Source of the DNA: Bradysia coprophila
Lineage: Eukaryota; Arthropoda; Insecta; Diptera; Sciaridae
DNA length: 64,000 bases
NCBI RefSeq assembly: GCF_014529535.1
Contig: NW_023503584.1
Coordinates: 906,190-970,189, forward strand
Direction: 5' to 3'
Made by a program: the position numbers and the translations under genes. The notes under the pieces are model-generated. The model was not told the DNA's origin. It searched no databases and saw only the letters and a list, made by a program, of their open reading frames with translations. Positions 48,202-59,378 of this stretch are shown one piece after another (positions within the stretch are counted from its first letter, which is position 1; every line of letters begins with the position of its first letter).

Positions 48202-49086
48202 TCAAATTCTTTTATTGATGTCAATGGCTTCCTTCATTGCGGCAACGACTTGAGCTTCAGTAGAGAAATAATATTTGTACTTCGGTTGGCTGGCATTAAT
48301 TATATCGCCAAGAACATTGCCAAACTTATCGAAAAATATGATCCTGTGGAGAATAGTTCATCATTGACTTCGCTTCACCATCGATTGTAACTTGACTGAA
48401 AAATTACCTCGGATAGTAGTTACCACCATCAGGTCGAACCGCTTCAGCTTTGGCATCTTCTCTATCACCATTATTTACCATGATGAAATTGTGGCTCAGA
48501 GTTATCACTTCATTACTTCCAGTTAATTTTGGTCGAAGTCTTATACATGCTGGACAAGTTGACTTATGGGTAATGAGCATAATGGGCAATGATCGAGATT
48601 TTGCTTGTTGATAAGCAGTTTCCAAGTTCTTGGCAAAACTGAATGCAGTACGTAGGTCATCAGAAGCAGCATCACTGGGTTTAACCTTCATGAAAACAAG
48701 TACGATCAATATTGATGGTCGATCATTGACTCAGGTCACCATTTGTTATCGACAGCAAAGACAAAATTAACGGATCACTTAAGGCCAAATTTGTAAGGTA
48801 ATTTGCTGCAGCTGTTTTTCAGCTGGTAAATTCATACAAACTCTCGGCCTTACACGTGTTTATATTAGTTAAATGGTCATACCTCCGCGAGATAGTGGTC
48901 TACGTATGAGACAGTTTTAGGATGTATGAGTGGACTATATGGCAACAAAATGAAGTAATAGATTCAATGATTATGTAACGCATTATGATTACTGTTTGTG
49001 AACGATTGAATGAAAAAAAATATAAAAAAATTCACCTGGAAAACGGCCAGTATCAGAAGCACAATTATTTCCGTCAATCTTTTCAT
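48202..49086 (-). CDS. TXNDC12/AGR-like secreted thioredoxin-fold protein, paralog B
   Basis: Three exons on minus, 49086-49036, 48685-48408 and 48343-48202, splice in frame to 156 residues. A signal peptide (MKRLTEIIVLLILAVFQ) precedes the domain. The redox motif is C61-P-A-C64 in LPIMLITHKSTCPAC, then LSHNFIMVN, DGGNYYPRIIFFD and YKYYFSTEAQVVAAMKEAID. This pattern is very close to TXNDC12/ERp18 and AGR2 as remembered, closer than paralog A at 32702-33467. No KDEL-type tail is seen, so ER retention is uncertain. Exon lengths and phases match paralog A, so the pair arose by gene duplication. Probably a thiol-disulfide oxidoreductase of the secretory pathway. Confidence 0.85.
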
Positions 49087-49384
49087 CTTTTCAAACAAAA
49101 GCTAAAAACTTTCCTATACTATACGCTTTCAGACACTTACTTCAAATGAAATTTTTTCAGACTTCACTTTAAGATTTGAGTGGAAATTTCCCTATAAATA
49201 GTTTTTCGATCTGAGCGTCGTAATTGCTCAAGTGTTTTTTTGATAAAAAATATTTGCTCTTATTTGCATATATATGCGTTGGTGGATCGATTTAATATTT
49301 TTGATAGATTGGATCATGTGATAGTGAAAATCAAAAGTGATGCAAGTTCTAGAGAAGACCTACAAGACCTACAGTCTTTAGAGT

Positions 49385-50067
49385 GATTCTTTTGAAAAGC
49401 CGCCTACCAAAATCGGACCCATTTCGCCTGGGATTGATATATACATGGTTTGAAAGGTCTTTGCCAGTAGACCTCAAAACAGGCCTCACACGGTCTCTAG
49501 ACACACCTGGTTGCTGGTTGAACATCTCCGAAGTTGGTAAAATGGTGATTTTTATCAGAATTTTTTGGCCGTTATAAACAATCGTCCCGGGCGAGAGTGG
49601 GCTCGTTGGAAAGCTGAGTTCAAGTAGTTTTGGGTCATGCCTAGTTTAATTTAATTCATTGATATATGTTTGCAGAAATCTGCAAGAAAAATTTTCTAAA
49701 TCTGTGTGAACTTTAGACAGGTTTGGGCTGGTACTGATGACGCTTAATGGGAACCTAACATGCTAGTCGTAACATACATTGTCTAAGCTTTCCATTGATA
49801 TCCCATTTCCAAAATGACCCGAAACTACTTGAACTCAGGTTTCCAACGAGCCCACTCTCGCCCGGGACGATCGTTTATGACGGCCAAAAAATTCGGATAA
49901 AAATCACCATTTTACCAACTTCGGAGATGTTCAACCAGCAACCAGGTGTGGCTAGAGACCGTGTGAGGCCTGTTTTGAGGTCTACTGGCAAAGACCTTTC
50001 AAACCATGTATATATCAATACCAGGCGAAATGGGTTCGATTTTGGTAGGCGGCTTTTCAAAAGAATC
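49385..50067. mobile_element. 683-bp foldback element with about 265-bp arms
   Basis: Ends GATTCTTTTGAAAAGCCGCC and its complement. The left arm 49385-49650 and right arm 49803-50067 pair almost fully and surround about 150 bases. Each arm carries the same 60-residue open frame (on plus in the left arm and minus in the right), a by-product of the palindrome. No clear target duplication. Confidence 0.85.
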
Positions 50068-50468
50068 CCTCTTATGATGATGAGACTTCGACGCGTTTTC
50101 CATTAGTTTTTCTTGGAGCACCTTTTAAATTTTCATTATAGCTTCAAATAAAAAGTGAAACCACAGCACTGCTCCTAGCAGGAACACTGAATTGACAAGA
50201 GTGAATTTGGTGGCTTTAGTGATAAGAGCTGCCTAAGATTGTTTGTATTGTATGTTTTAACTCATAAAACGAAACAAGACTGTGATTTTATCAGCCTCCG
50301 AATATTTTCTATATTCATGCTAGAAGCAGTGCTGTATTTTCTAGTTTGGATGATGTTGCGGTTTGTAATTGATTACACAAGAAATTCGTTAAACAAATGA
50401 AATCCTAGATTTTATTTTCTGAATTTTGGCTAGGTAAGCGATCGCAACAAGAATGAAAAACCTAGATT

Positions 50469-50854
50469 TAGGGATGGGAGGCGTTCAAAATTATCGATAA
50501 TATCAATCGAAAGAAATTATCGATAATCGATTAATCATATCGTTATCGATAATTTAATAATTATCGATAATTATCAAAATATCGAAATTCGATAATTATC
50601 AAAATGTCGATATTTTGATATTTATCAGAAAATTCATGATAATATACCGATATATCGGAATATATCGATAAATATCGGATTTTCGGACCGAAATATCGAT
50701 ATATCGAATTATCGATATCTTGATAATTATCAAAATATCAATAATTATCGATTATCGATATTTTTTTGATAATTTTCGATAAAAAAAGTCTATTATTATC
50801 GATTATCGATAATTGACAATTATCGATAATCATTATCATTATCGCCCATGCCTA
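50469..50854. mobile_element. 386-bp hAT MITE made of ATCGAT-type repeats
   Basis: Ends TAGGGATGGGAGGCG and CGCCCATGCCTA (imperfect inverted repeats) with a perfect 8-base duplication CCTAGATT (50461-50468 and 50855-50862). The interior is almost wholly built from ATCGATAAT / ATTATCGAT and ATATCGATA words, giving many overlapping small palindromes. No coding capacity. Confidence 0.85.
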
Positions 50855-51714
50855 CCTAGATTTTCATTTGTTGTTTCTACCTCCAGAAGAAGAACTGTAA
50901 TATAGTCACTTTTACTTTTCATCATATCATTATCGACAATTATGTAGCCTTGATTGCTTAGAAGTCATCTGTCCGTTCTGTTTGCAGCCTCCAATTTTTT
51001 CAATATTCTCGAATTTTTTTTTAATGATCAAGTGCAATGTAGGGCTTTTAACAAATTTTCTCCATGCAACGCCCGAAGGCCGTTTTTCGAACCAGTCCGA
51101 CCCTGAATTTTCCGAAGATTTTCTTTTGTGAGGATTTTCTAGTTTACCGACCCTTGGAAATTTCATACAATTTCCAATAATAGTCACTGAGACTCAGTTC
51201 AGTAGAGTTCGAAAGTTCACTGATCTTTTTCTGAAAACTCTGCAAAATGTATAGCCAAATTGACAATTGCTTTTCTTTGCTTTGAACAAAGGACGGAACA
51301 GATTGGAAGACAATTCACCTGCCACAGTGCAACTTCTTAAAGATAAAATTAAAACGAGTTATTGTTACTGTTATGTGACGAGTTAAATTTTTTTTTATTT
51401 TATCAAATATGTCTTACGGTCCTATTGAAAATACAAAAGTAAATTAACGATAAAATTGACGATTCCACGATTCCTAAGTCTATTTGTTATTCAGTAGATT
51501 ATTTACATTTTGTAATTGATTTCGCACAACCCCTTTACGATTATTCGATGCACTTGCCATTCAAGTGCAAAACAAAAATTGTTATGCAAACGTAGTCCCA
51601 CACACAAAACCCGCAAAGACAAATAAAATTGGTCGTTACTCTATATTACCTTTTCGTTTATCATAAACCATCAGTCTGTTATTTTCTTACTAAACAAAAA
51701 GAAAATAGCACCTC

Positions 51715-53334
51715 TTACAAATCGCCACCGTTACCGGGCTTTCGGCGAACGTATCTAGCAAAGTAATCCGGTCGCCAACACTTGCACGATCCAGGTATCA
51801 AGAACCAGTCGTAGTACAAACGTACTTGGAAACAACCGATTTCATCGTTGCCATCACAATGCGGTAATTTTGTATTGGTCTCAGCGTTTGTTCCGTCAGT
51901 CGCAGAAACTCCTGCTCGTTTCTGTAAGTATTGCTGATACGCTTGGAAGTCTTGCACTGGTGGAGCTGTTGTGCTGGTTGTTGTTGTTGTCGTGTACTCA
52001 TCTGAGTTCGGGTAAAAGATTTCAGCTACTAGCATGCTGACCCAACGCGGAGACGATAGACATCCACCATCCAGGTAGTGACAGCGTGCTTGAAGGCAAC
52101 GAGTTACTTCGACTGTTTGGGTAAAGTATCCTTCGTATGGAATTTGTACGACATAACGCCACGATCCTTGATAGTTTTTCGCGAATACTGGTGTTGCATA
52201 TTCAACTTTTGCTGGGCATGGTGTAGGTGGTCCTTCGTATCTAAATATAGTTACGTTAGTCATTTGAAAAGGTCGATCATCTTTTATCAATTATTTTACC
52301 TCGGAAGTGGACCGATTTCTTCTCGACGTTCAGCGATTGGTGCTTGTGGACTGGGTGAATCACCTTGAATAGCTCGATACAAAGTGCAGAACCTACAATT
52401 ATTTTAGAAATTCATTTCACCTAGTCTAACAGTTGTCTCAAGTCTCTCTTACATTCCACCGCCATCACAGAATTTTCTGGGCTCTCTCGGCTCTTCAGGG
52501 ACAGCTCGTGCCTTACGTGTTTCTGAAATTTCTCGACCCATTCGTTTTTCGAGTCTTTGAGAAAGATTTTTGTTAACTTCCATAAAACATGCGCCATATG
52601 TTCAATGCAACTCACCCATTGTTTTCTAAGACATCGACACTCTCGTCATCAGGAATTTGAGTGACTTTCGGCAGCGTATCGTCAGCCTTCAATACTGGCA
52701 GTGTTTTCGATAAAAATTTCAGCGTTTGATTGCGGATGAGCTCACTAGGAAATAGAATTTATGACTCGGTGCTCTAAGCTTGCTATTTTTAGAGTTAGGA
52801 TTCGTAAGGTTAGGAAATGTTTTCCGAATAAAATCCGTTAGGATATGGTTCGCTTAAAATTGAACCTCGCAACTGAGAAAATAGGACCAGCCTTAAACCG
52901 GAAATATAGTTCAGGTTTGTTAGATAACACTTAAACAAGGTGTAACACATCGCCCAAAAGCCTAAATTCAAGGACTTTAAATCCACAATATTTTTAAACT
53001 TACAAAGGATACGGTTCTCCCATCACATTCTGTCTCATCGGATTGCGCGGAATTTGCCCCTTATTCAAATCTCCGCAAATATTATGCACAGATACGTAAG
53101 ACTTCTTACTGGCCAAGTCTTTGCATTCCAAGTTAACATGGGTATATGGTGGGGGTCGAACTTTAGGTGGTACAGCTGACGGTGATTCGACGAAAGCATA
53201 ATAACTACATATGAATTTGTGTATAAATTAATGACACCGTCAAAATATAATTTATGATCGTTCAGTTACCCTTCTGGTGGTTCTTCTGAATCCGTTGTCT
53301 CTTCTCCGTGAACGAAATAAATGACCAAAGTCAG
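51715..53334 (-). CDS. Spaetzle-family cystine-knot ligand (first exon unresolved)
   Basis: Exons on minus, 53334-53270, 53204-53004, 52744-52616, 52554-52453, 52392-52300 and 52240-51715, join in frame to 371 residues plus a missing N-terminus. The first listed exon begins inside a hydrophobic leader (LTLVIYFVHG), so a short upstream exon with the ATG is expected. A candidate ATG at about 53437 (MNLNSVLVLL) fits in sequence, but its donor is out of phase. Cysteines appear in the pro-region (VNLECKDL, HNICGDL). Dibasic sites such as LEKRMGR could be cleaved. The C-terminal cystine-knot domain reads CPAKVEYATPVFAKNYQGSW, EGYFTQTVEVTRC, RCHYLDGGC, RWVSMLVAEIFYP and, after a threonine-rich insertion, CFQVRLYYDWFLIPGSCKCW. 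These are secreted Toll-receptor ligands or neurotrophins. The exact member (spz2 to spz6) is not settled. Confidence 0.82.
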
Positions 53335-54599
53335 CTAATAAAATGTTAAAAAAAAAATCTGTTGAAAAGAATGAATTCATTTTCATCAATGAGTGCGACC
53401 TACATTCACAGAAGCACAAGCACGCTATTTAAATTCATAACATGAGGGGGAAAAACCACTAGGAAAAAATGTTTTTAAAATATATTTCAGGTCCACAGTT
53501 ATTCTCAAGAATTTCAATAAATATGAGAAAAATATTAAATTATTTGGCTGAGACAATGCCAATGATTCACTTAGATATCGAAATTGTAACAACAATCATT
53601 TCTTCCTCTTAAGATTTCACAATCTTATTGGTTCCGAGTCAGTTTAAATAATTCTTGAAAAAATTTCAAACATTCCATTAGTCTGTCCCATTAATTCCGC
53701 TAGTGGTTTTCCCCCCGTAATACCTTTGTTTATTACCTATCTGCTCTGCATGTACCATCACACACAATCAATATAACCTCATTCATGATAAATGTGTACT
53801 CCAAAGCATCAGTTAACAACGGTCTGACACATTTATTCAAATTTGTCTACAGATTTACGGTTACAAAATCAAGAAATGATATCATTCATTATATTATTAA
53901 CTATTATATGCCATTGGTGCGTATGGTAATTTAGAATTAATTTTTCTAAACATTCGTATGTAAATATTATGATTATTATTGGGTCATTGACTCGCAAAAA
54001 GAACGTTCTTTTTTAGGAACGAACTGTTAATTAAATCTGCTGTCGAACTTAATGATAAACCAAATTTACTTTAAAATACAGTTCGATTGGGGAGTGGTAA
54101 TTTACCTTGGCAACCGCACCTGAAAGGATGTCACTACAACAACAACATCTTCGCATCGGGTTGTTTTCTATTTGCCATACTAATTGTGAGTAAAACTCTG
54201 ATATTGGCCGTGAAGTTAAAAGTTGTGGTGATGCAAGAACAGCAAGTAAAAGTTCAAAAACTCTAACTTAAACCGTTACATTTTTGCATCATGATAAACG
54301 AAATATTTTTACAATTACCAGCAATTAACGCATTCGTTCTAATTAAAACGAGATCGAAAAATATTTTTTATTGATTTCATAACGGCTCACAAGACCTTAA
54401 CCTGTCACGAACAGTCATTACATCTGTTATTAATATACACGCCAAAAATAAGCGATGTTCTCTTGTTAAAGTGTACTTATCATAGCAATGTAGGTAATGT
54501 TTAAAGTAATGAAGTAGAAGATTTCGTATCACATTGTCGATCTAATTAAGCACTAGACTGAATAATTACACTGATGATTTGTTTGCTGTCTGCGAAAAT

Positions 54600-54660
54600 C
54601 AGAGAAGTTATAACAGATGATACTATGCCGGCAGCAGCGCCATCTGTGAACATTTATCTG
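54600..54660. mobile_element. 61-bp miniature hAT-like element
   Basis: Begins CAGAGAAGTTATAACAGATG and ends CATCTGTGAACATTTATCTG, imperfect inverted repeats related to the ends of the 72-bp element at 42118. The flanks GCGAAAAT (54592-54599) and GCGAAAGT (54661-54668) form an 8-base duplication with one change. The loop also shares GGCAGCA with the other copy. An older member of the same tiny family. Confidence 0.7.
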
Positions 54661-56332
54661 GCGAAAGTGTAATATAAAATTCTGTGCAGATGAAGGGACC
54701 AAATCGAAAGTGAAGGACACAAAGTATTGCATAGAGGCGTTTTGCGAGACATCTTCGTACAACATTTGTATTTGATATCCGTCTTTAAATTTTACATATA
54801 TGTGTGTCGTCCTAGGTGATATTTTGATGTGTAGTATTCTCTCTGTAGGTCGATATGTAGGCTTAGTATAATGAAAAATCAGCGACATGAACAACTTTGT
54901 TTGGACATATGATGATTTGATAAGTGAACAATTGAATTGAATTTTAACCAGCGTTTCATAAAATCAGCAATCTGTTCTTAGCAAAGCAGATAACAAATAA
55001 TCTGACAGTGTAAATGACTTTAAAATGTACCGTATGTAACGTCTAACGGGAGTAGCATTTGGTCGTATCAAAATTATGTTTAGAAATAACTTAATCTTCC
55101 CTTTCGAGCCAGAAGAACGAGTGGGAGAACCAATATGGATATTTCCAAATATAATTTTCATGTGAAAAACAACAAAAGTACTGACCACAATCACAAATTG
55201 TTATTATAATGACAAGGCACCAACCAAGACATTCTGAACTTATTGTAGTTGCAGAAGGTCCTAACCAAATTATGTTACTAAATCACAGACATGTACAAGG
55301 AAAACTAGGACGACGAGTTGGTCTAAAAAGACATACTCAATTTTGGACGATAGTGAGTCGTTCTAACTCTTTCTCCAGATTCACTGACTGGCTCTGTTCA
55401 AATAAGCAGCAAAATTTGAAGGAACATTTGACTTAGCGAAACCAGTTGCACAGTTCCAGAAATTCAGAATTAAATTAGTGGAAAAACGTGCCCTCTAATT
55501 GAAGTTCTCTGAGGGATACCGAATCGAAAGATATTTTGCGAAATTTGTGAAGGTCTATGACATCATCCACATATAAAATGCACGGAATCCAGTCAAATGA
55601 TCTTGTCGCTGTCGTTTCCTCATTAAGAAAGATTGACTATTGCCATGTAACAGTAAGGTATGTGGCTATGTAGACATTGAACTTTGTTTGGTTTTTGCAG
55701 AAATTTCTGAAAAACCAATTGATTCAGGTAAAAAAACTAAAAAAATTTCGCTAAAACTCTAACTGTTCATTCGAAAATCACTCAAAACTTCTGTTGATTT
55801 GAAAGAAACATTCAAGCAATCAAATAAGTGTCGTCACTCATCGGAATTTGTAACGTTATAAATCTACAAACGTAAGGCAAAAAACAAAAATTTCTTCTTA
55901 CCAACAAAATATTACATCTCATCTTGTCCCAAATTTGCCTTTAAAAACTCATATAATCCAAAGTCTTTGTTAAAAAGAAAACAATTTTCGATTAAATCAC
56001 TGGATTTAACTGTATCATATCACGAACGTGTATACAGAAAATATTACAAAGTGTTACACATTGAACTTGTTAACCACAGTGGAAATTATAATTATTTCAT
56101 GTGAAAGACTCCATTCGATGTACGTAGTATTTTAACGGCGACTGCACTCTTCACCGAAGTTCAAACTAAACTGAAAAACTTGTTCGGTTCTTTATTTCAC
56201 TAAGACGTTGCACACCTCACACCACAGTGAAAGAACGTTGAGGTGTAGTTTGAAAAGAATTTTCATTGAAGAGGAAGTTTGTCATAAAAAGTTATGGTAT
56301 GCGTTTGGTGTGTATAGAACGTATATTGATGC

Positions 56333-56400
56333 TTATATAAGATGGTAGAAGACCATTTATATGCTCGTTACCGTACCATCTTCGTTCCAGACATGTAAGT
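56333..56400 (+). promoter_or_regulatory. Possible TATA promoter and short first exon
   Basis: TTATATAAG at 56334 is followed about 30 bases later by a short ATG-led frame (MLVTVPSSFQT) that ends at a good donor (CAT|GTAAGT, about 56395). A TATA box, a plausible start distance and a donor together suggest a transcription start, but no downstream exon was recognised. Confidence 0.3.
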
Positions 56401-59260
56401 CGATGGAATTTTCGATGGCGGCCGGTGCCTACCAATGAGAATTAGCGGAGATCAAAACAGTAGCGTTAAGACGGCATCTTACGGAGCTTATGCAAGTCTT
56501 TCATTTTGGTTACAAAACCACCCATTTTTCATTTAAAAAAATTTGCGACAAAATTGCAACAAGATCGCGCATTTGTATCATTTTTAACGGACATTTACGC
56601 AATACTAACATCATTTTATAGCTTGCACACAAAGTCAAAAAACCGCTAATAAAGAGCTTAAACGAGTAACTGATTAGATGAGTTAAAAAATTCAATAAAA
56701 ACAATCCCAAGCGGTCGCTCGTATCACTAAATCCTACAAATTTGGCACTTGTCAATTCAGTGTTCATGCTAGGAGCAGTGCTGTGGTTGTAGACATCTTT
56801 TTTCAAAGACTTCGTTCTGTAACTTACACTCTTATTAAAATAGCATTTGTGCTCCTAACATTTATAAACTAACGTTACTTAAGGTAGTACCTTAAGGTGA
56901 AAAAGACGTGCAGCAGGTAAAAATATTGACCACTTAAAGTGCTTCGTTGCTTCGTTTTGTTCGAGTTCAAAAGCTTTAGAATATTGAATTTACAAAGCAG
57001 CAGAACAAAGAGTAATAAGTGTAAAATGGCAAGCGTATCGCGATAAAATCGATGTGGTGTAACTGATTTTCGTATACATTTTACAATTCTATAGTTGTAA
57101 AACAAAGCTGTGTACACATAACAACTAAGGATGTAAGTGACAAGGCGTGTTTCCATGTAATTATTAACCTTGGCTCGCCTTTTAACGAAGAACTTCACAA
57201 TTATGTTAATAATTACTAAATTTGTTACAAAATAGTACTCTGTTTGACAGCTGTCGACTACGATGTCTTTTCTACAAAATCTATTACTTTATTAGCTTTA
57301 ACATCCATTTTTTACGCGGATATTCGTTTATTTTTGCTGCTGCTTTCGATAACAGATCATTGTTCTTAAAGATCCGAAGGGAACTTTGTTGTAAAAAACC
57401 CTTCAATCACTGTAACATTAACCTCTTTGTAAAAAAAATCATTGACTTGAATTCAGGTTTTCATTCGACTCTGGCATCGTCGTTCATTAAAATAAAAATC
57501 TAATCCTACAAAGACTTCGACCTTTCACAACCTTGACCCACTTTACGTTATTCTGATTTTAATTCTATTTCCAGTTAAAGACATACCTATCCGCTGCGTA
57601 GATGGTAGATATATACCGCACCATTAAGGTAAAGCCATCCAATTAATTTGTTGAACTAAAGAATTTTCTTTGATTTGTTTGAATTTGAAATGAATTCATA
57701 ATGCGGGCTATAACCGTCATCATATTCCATGTTATAAAACAGAGAAGAACACAGAAAATGATTTGATTTTACAGGTTAACCACCTATATGTGAATGTTGC
57801 GTCATTTAAGTATTTATTATTAACGGTAAACACACGACCGAAGACATTATTAAATGTGCGAAGACTTGAAAAATATCATGTTTTGTATACATTTATTAAA
57901 CTCTTTCAAATGGAATAAGTTTAGTGCGATTAAATGCTCAGCAATGTTTACCTTATATAATTTGTATTTGGTTTTCTACGAATCGAATTTTTAACAATTT
58001 AGAAACGGCAAGCATGTCACGTCACAATGACCAAATTTGTTTTTTCTTTTGTTTGAAGATATCGCCAAGTGTTTGATAAAAAAATCTGCTACTTCATTTG
58101 TTTAAACATACATTTCGCTTAATAACAGCATATCATTTATTTGTGTCATCGTCGTCGATAACAGATGACCCGATTCAATCGTTGAATAACGAATATCGAG
58201 GGGATTGAGCATTATGTTGTCCCATATTAATACAAGAAATACAGACCATCGAAACATCAAATTGATGTTCAATTTACCTATGGTAACAAAACTTTGCCTG
58301 TCGTCTGTTATCGACAGCGACGACAAAAATTACCGATATAGTTTAAAGTCGCTAAGTTACTCTTGATAAAGTAAAGGACTTTAGTCCCAGCACTCAACTG
58401 AACTTGCGATACCTTTTCTTCAGCGAGTAAAACAACGTTTGACCAAAATTGTCACCCTGACTAAAGGCATTACAGTCCTTCCGTACGGTTATGGCTACAA
58501 ACTTCCTCTTATTCGTCCAAATAAAAATGACCAGTACAGTACGCAATCAACTATAGGTGTACTTAGTACTATAATATTTACAAGTCCTGTGTTTGTTACG
58601 AGCACATCACGAGAGAGAAGAGTGCAGAAGATAGTACGTTACAACACAGTGCCGTTAAATAATGTATGATACAAAGACATTTTCCTTTCAATATAGAATG
58701 AATTCACTGGATTTTAAGAACCACCAATGAGTGCACAGAGGTACATACTACAGACGGCTGTGAATTTTTACTTAGTTTTATTTTTACGAGAAATTGGTAT
58801 AATTATTATCGCAAACATAACTAACCATTCGGTTTAACGTTTTTTAAATTCACTCGTATGCAACGTTATTCAAACGATGTGTGGGCGACAATCAAACTCT
58901 TATTATTATTATTTATTTACTTATAAATAAATACTTAAAAGTTAAACGACACTTCTTCTAATGAGGTTCTTTTGCGACGTGGCGGCAATGGTGATATTAT
59001 TAAATGTACGAATGTCGAAGCGATGTAATATATATTACACACTTGTCACGAAGAGGGAAGAAGTCGAGGCTTGCCGAGACTGATAGTGACAAGTTTCTAC
59101 TCTATTTTTATCACATAAGCGAAAACGAGACAACAACATAGACCTGAAGTGTAATATTTGAATTATTCTTCTAGTTAAGTAATTTTGACATCCGAACACC
59201 GCGCGTATGTGATAAATGATTTTACGTGTTCATTTACATTGCCTAATCACGTAAAGCATT

Positions 59261-59378
59261 GTACTTACGAGGTTCCAAGTTGTTATTTGACAAGTGGGGA
59301 ATACAGCCCTCCCCTTTGGGTCGGGCTGTAACACCCCACTTATCAAATACACAACTTGGAACCTCGGAAGTAATATAC
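59261..59378. mobile_element. About 118-bp MITE
   Basis: GTACTTACGAGGTTCCAAGT pairs with ACTTGGAACCTCGGAAGTA; the stems continue to GACAAGTGGGG and CCCCACTTATC around a short loop containing TTTGGGTCGGGC. A decayed relative lies at 2968-3050. Target duplication not resolved. Confidence 0.7.

Larger units (their letters stand above)
49087..51714. other. Intergenic, two large elements
   Basis: Holds a foldback element (49385-50067) and a hAT MITE (50469-50854). The remaining parts, including 50870-51714 before the Spaetzle stop, are AT-rich without recognisable genes. Confidence 0.55.

Noticed and set aside
49383-50060. Matching open frames on plus (49383-49577) and minus (49875-50060) as a gene pair
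   Set aside because: They lie in the two arms of one palindrome, so identity follows from the foldback.
55209-55436. 75-residue plus-strand frame as a gene
   Set aside because: No motif, no clear splice partner and no codon pattern convincing enough in AT-rich surroundings.
58151-58324. Inverted repeat around GTCGATAACAGA as a MITE
   Set aside because: Only about 18 bases pair, the ends are ragged and no target duplication was found.
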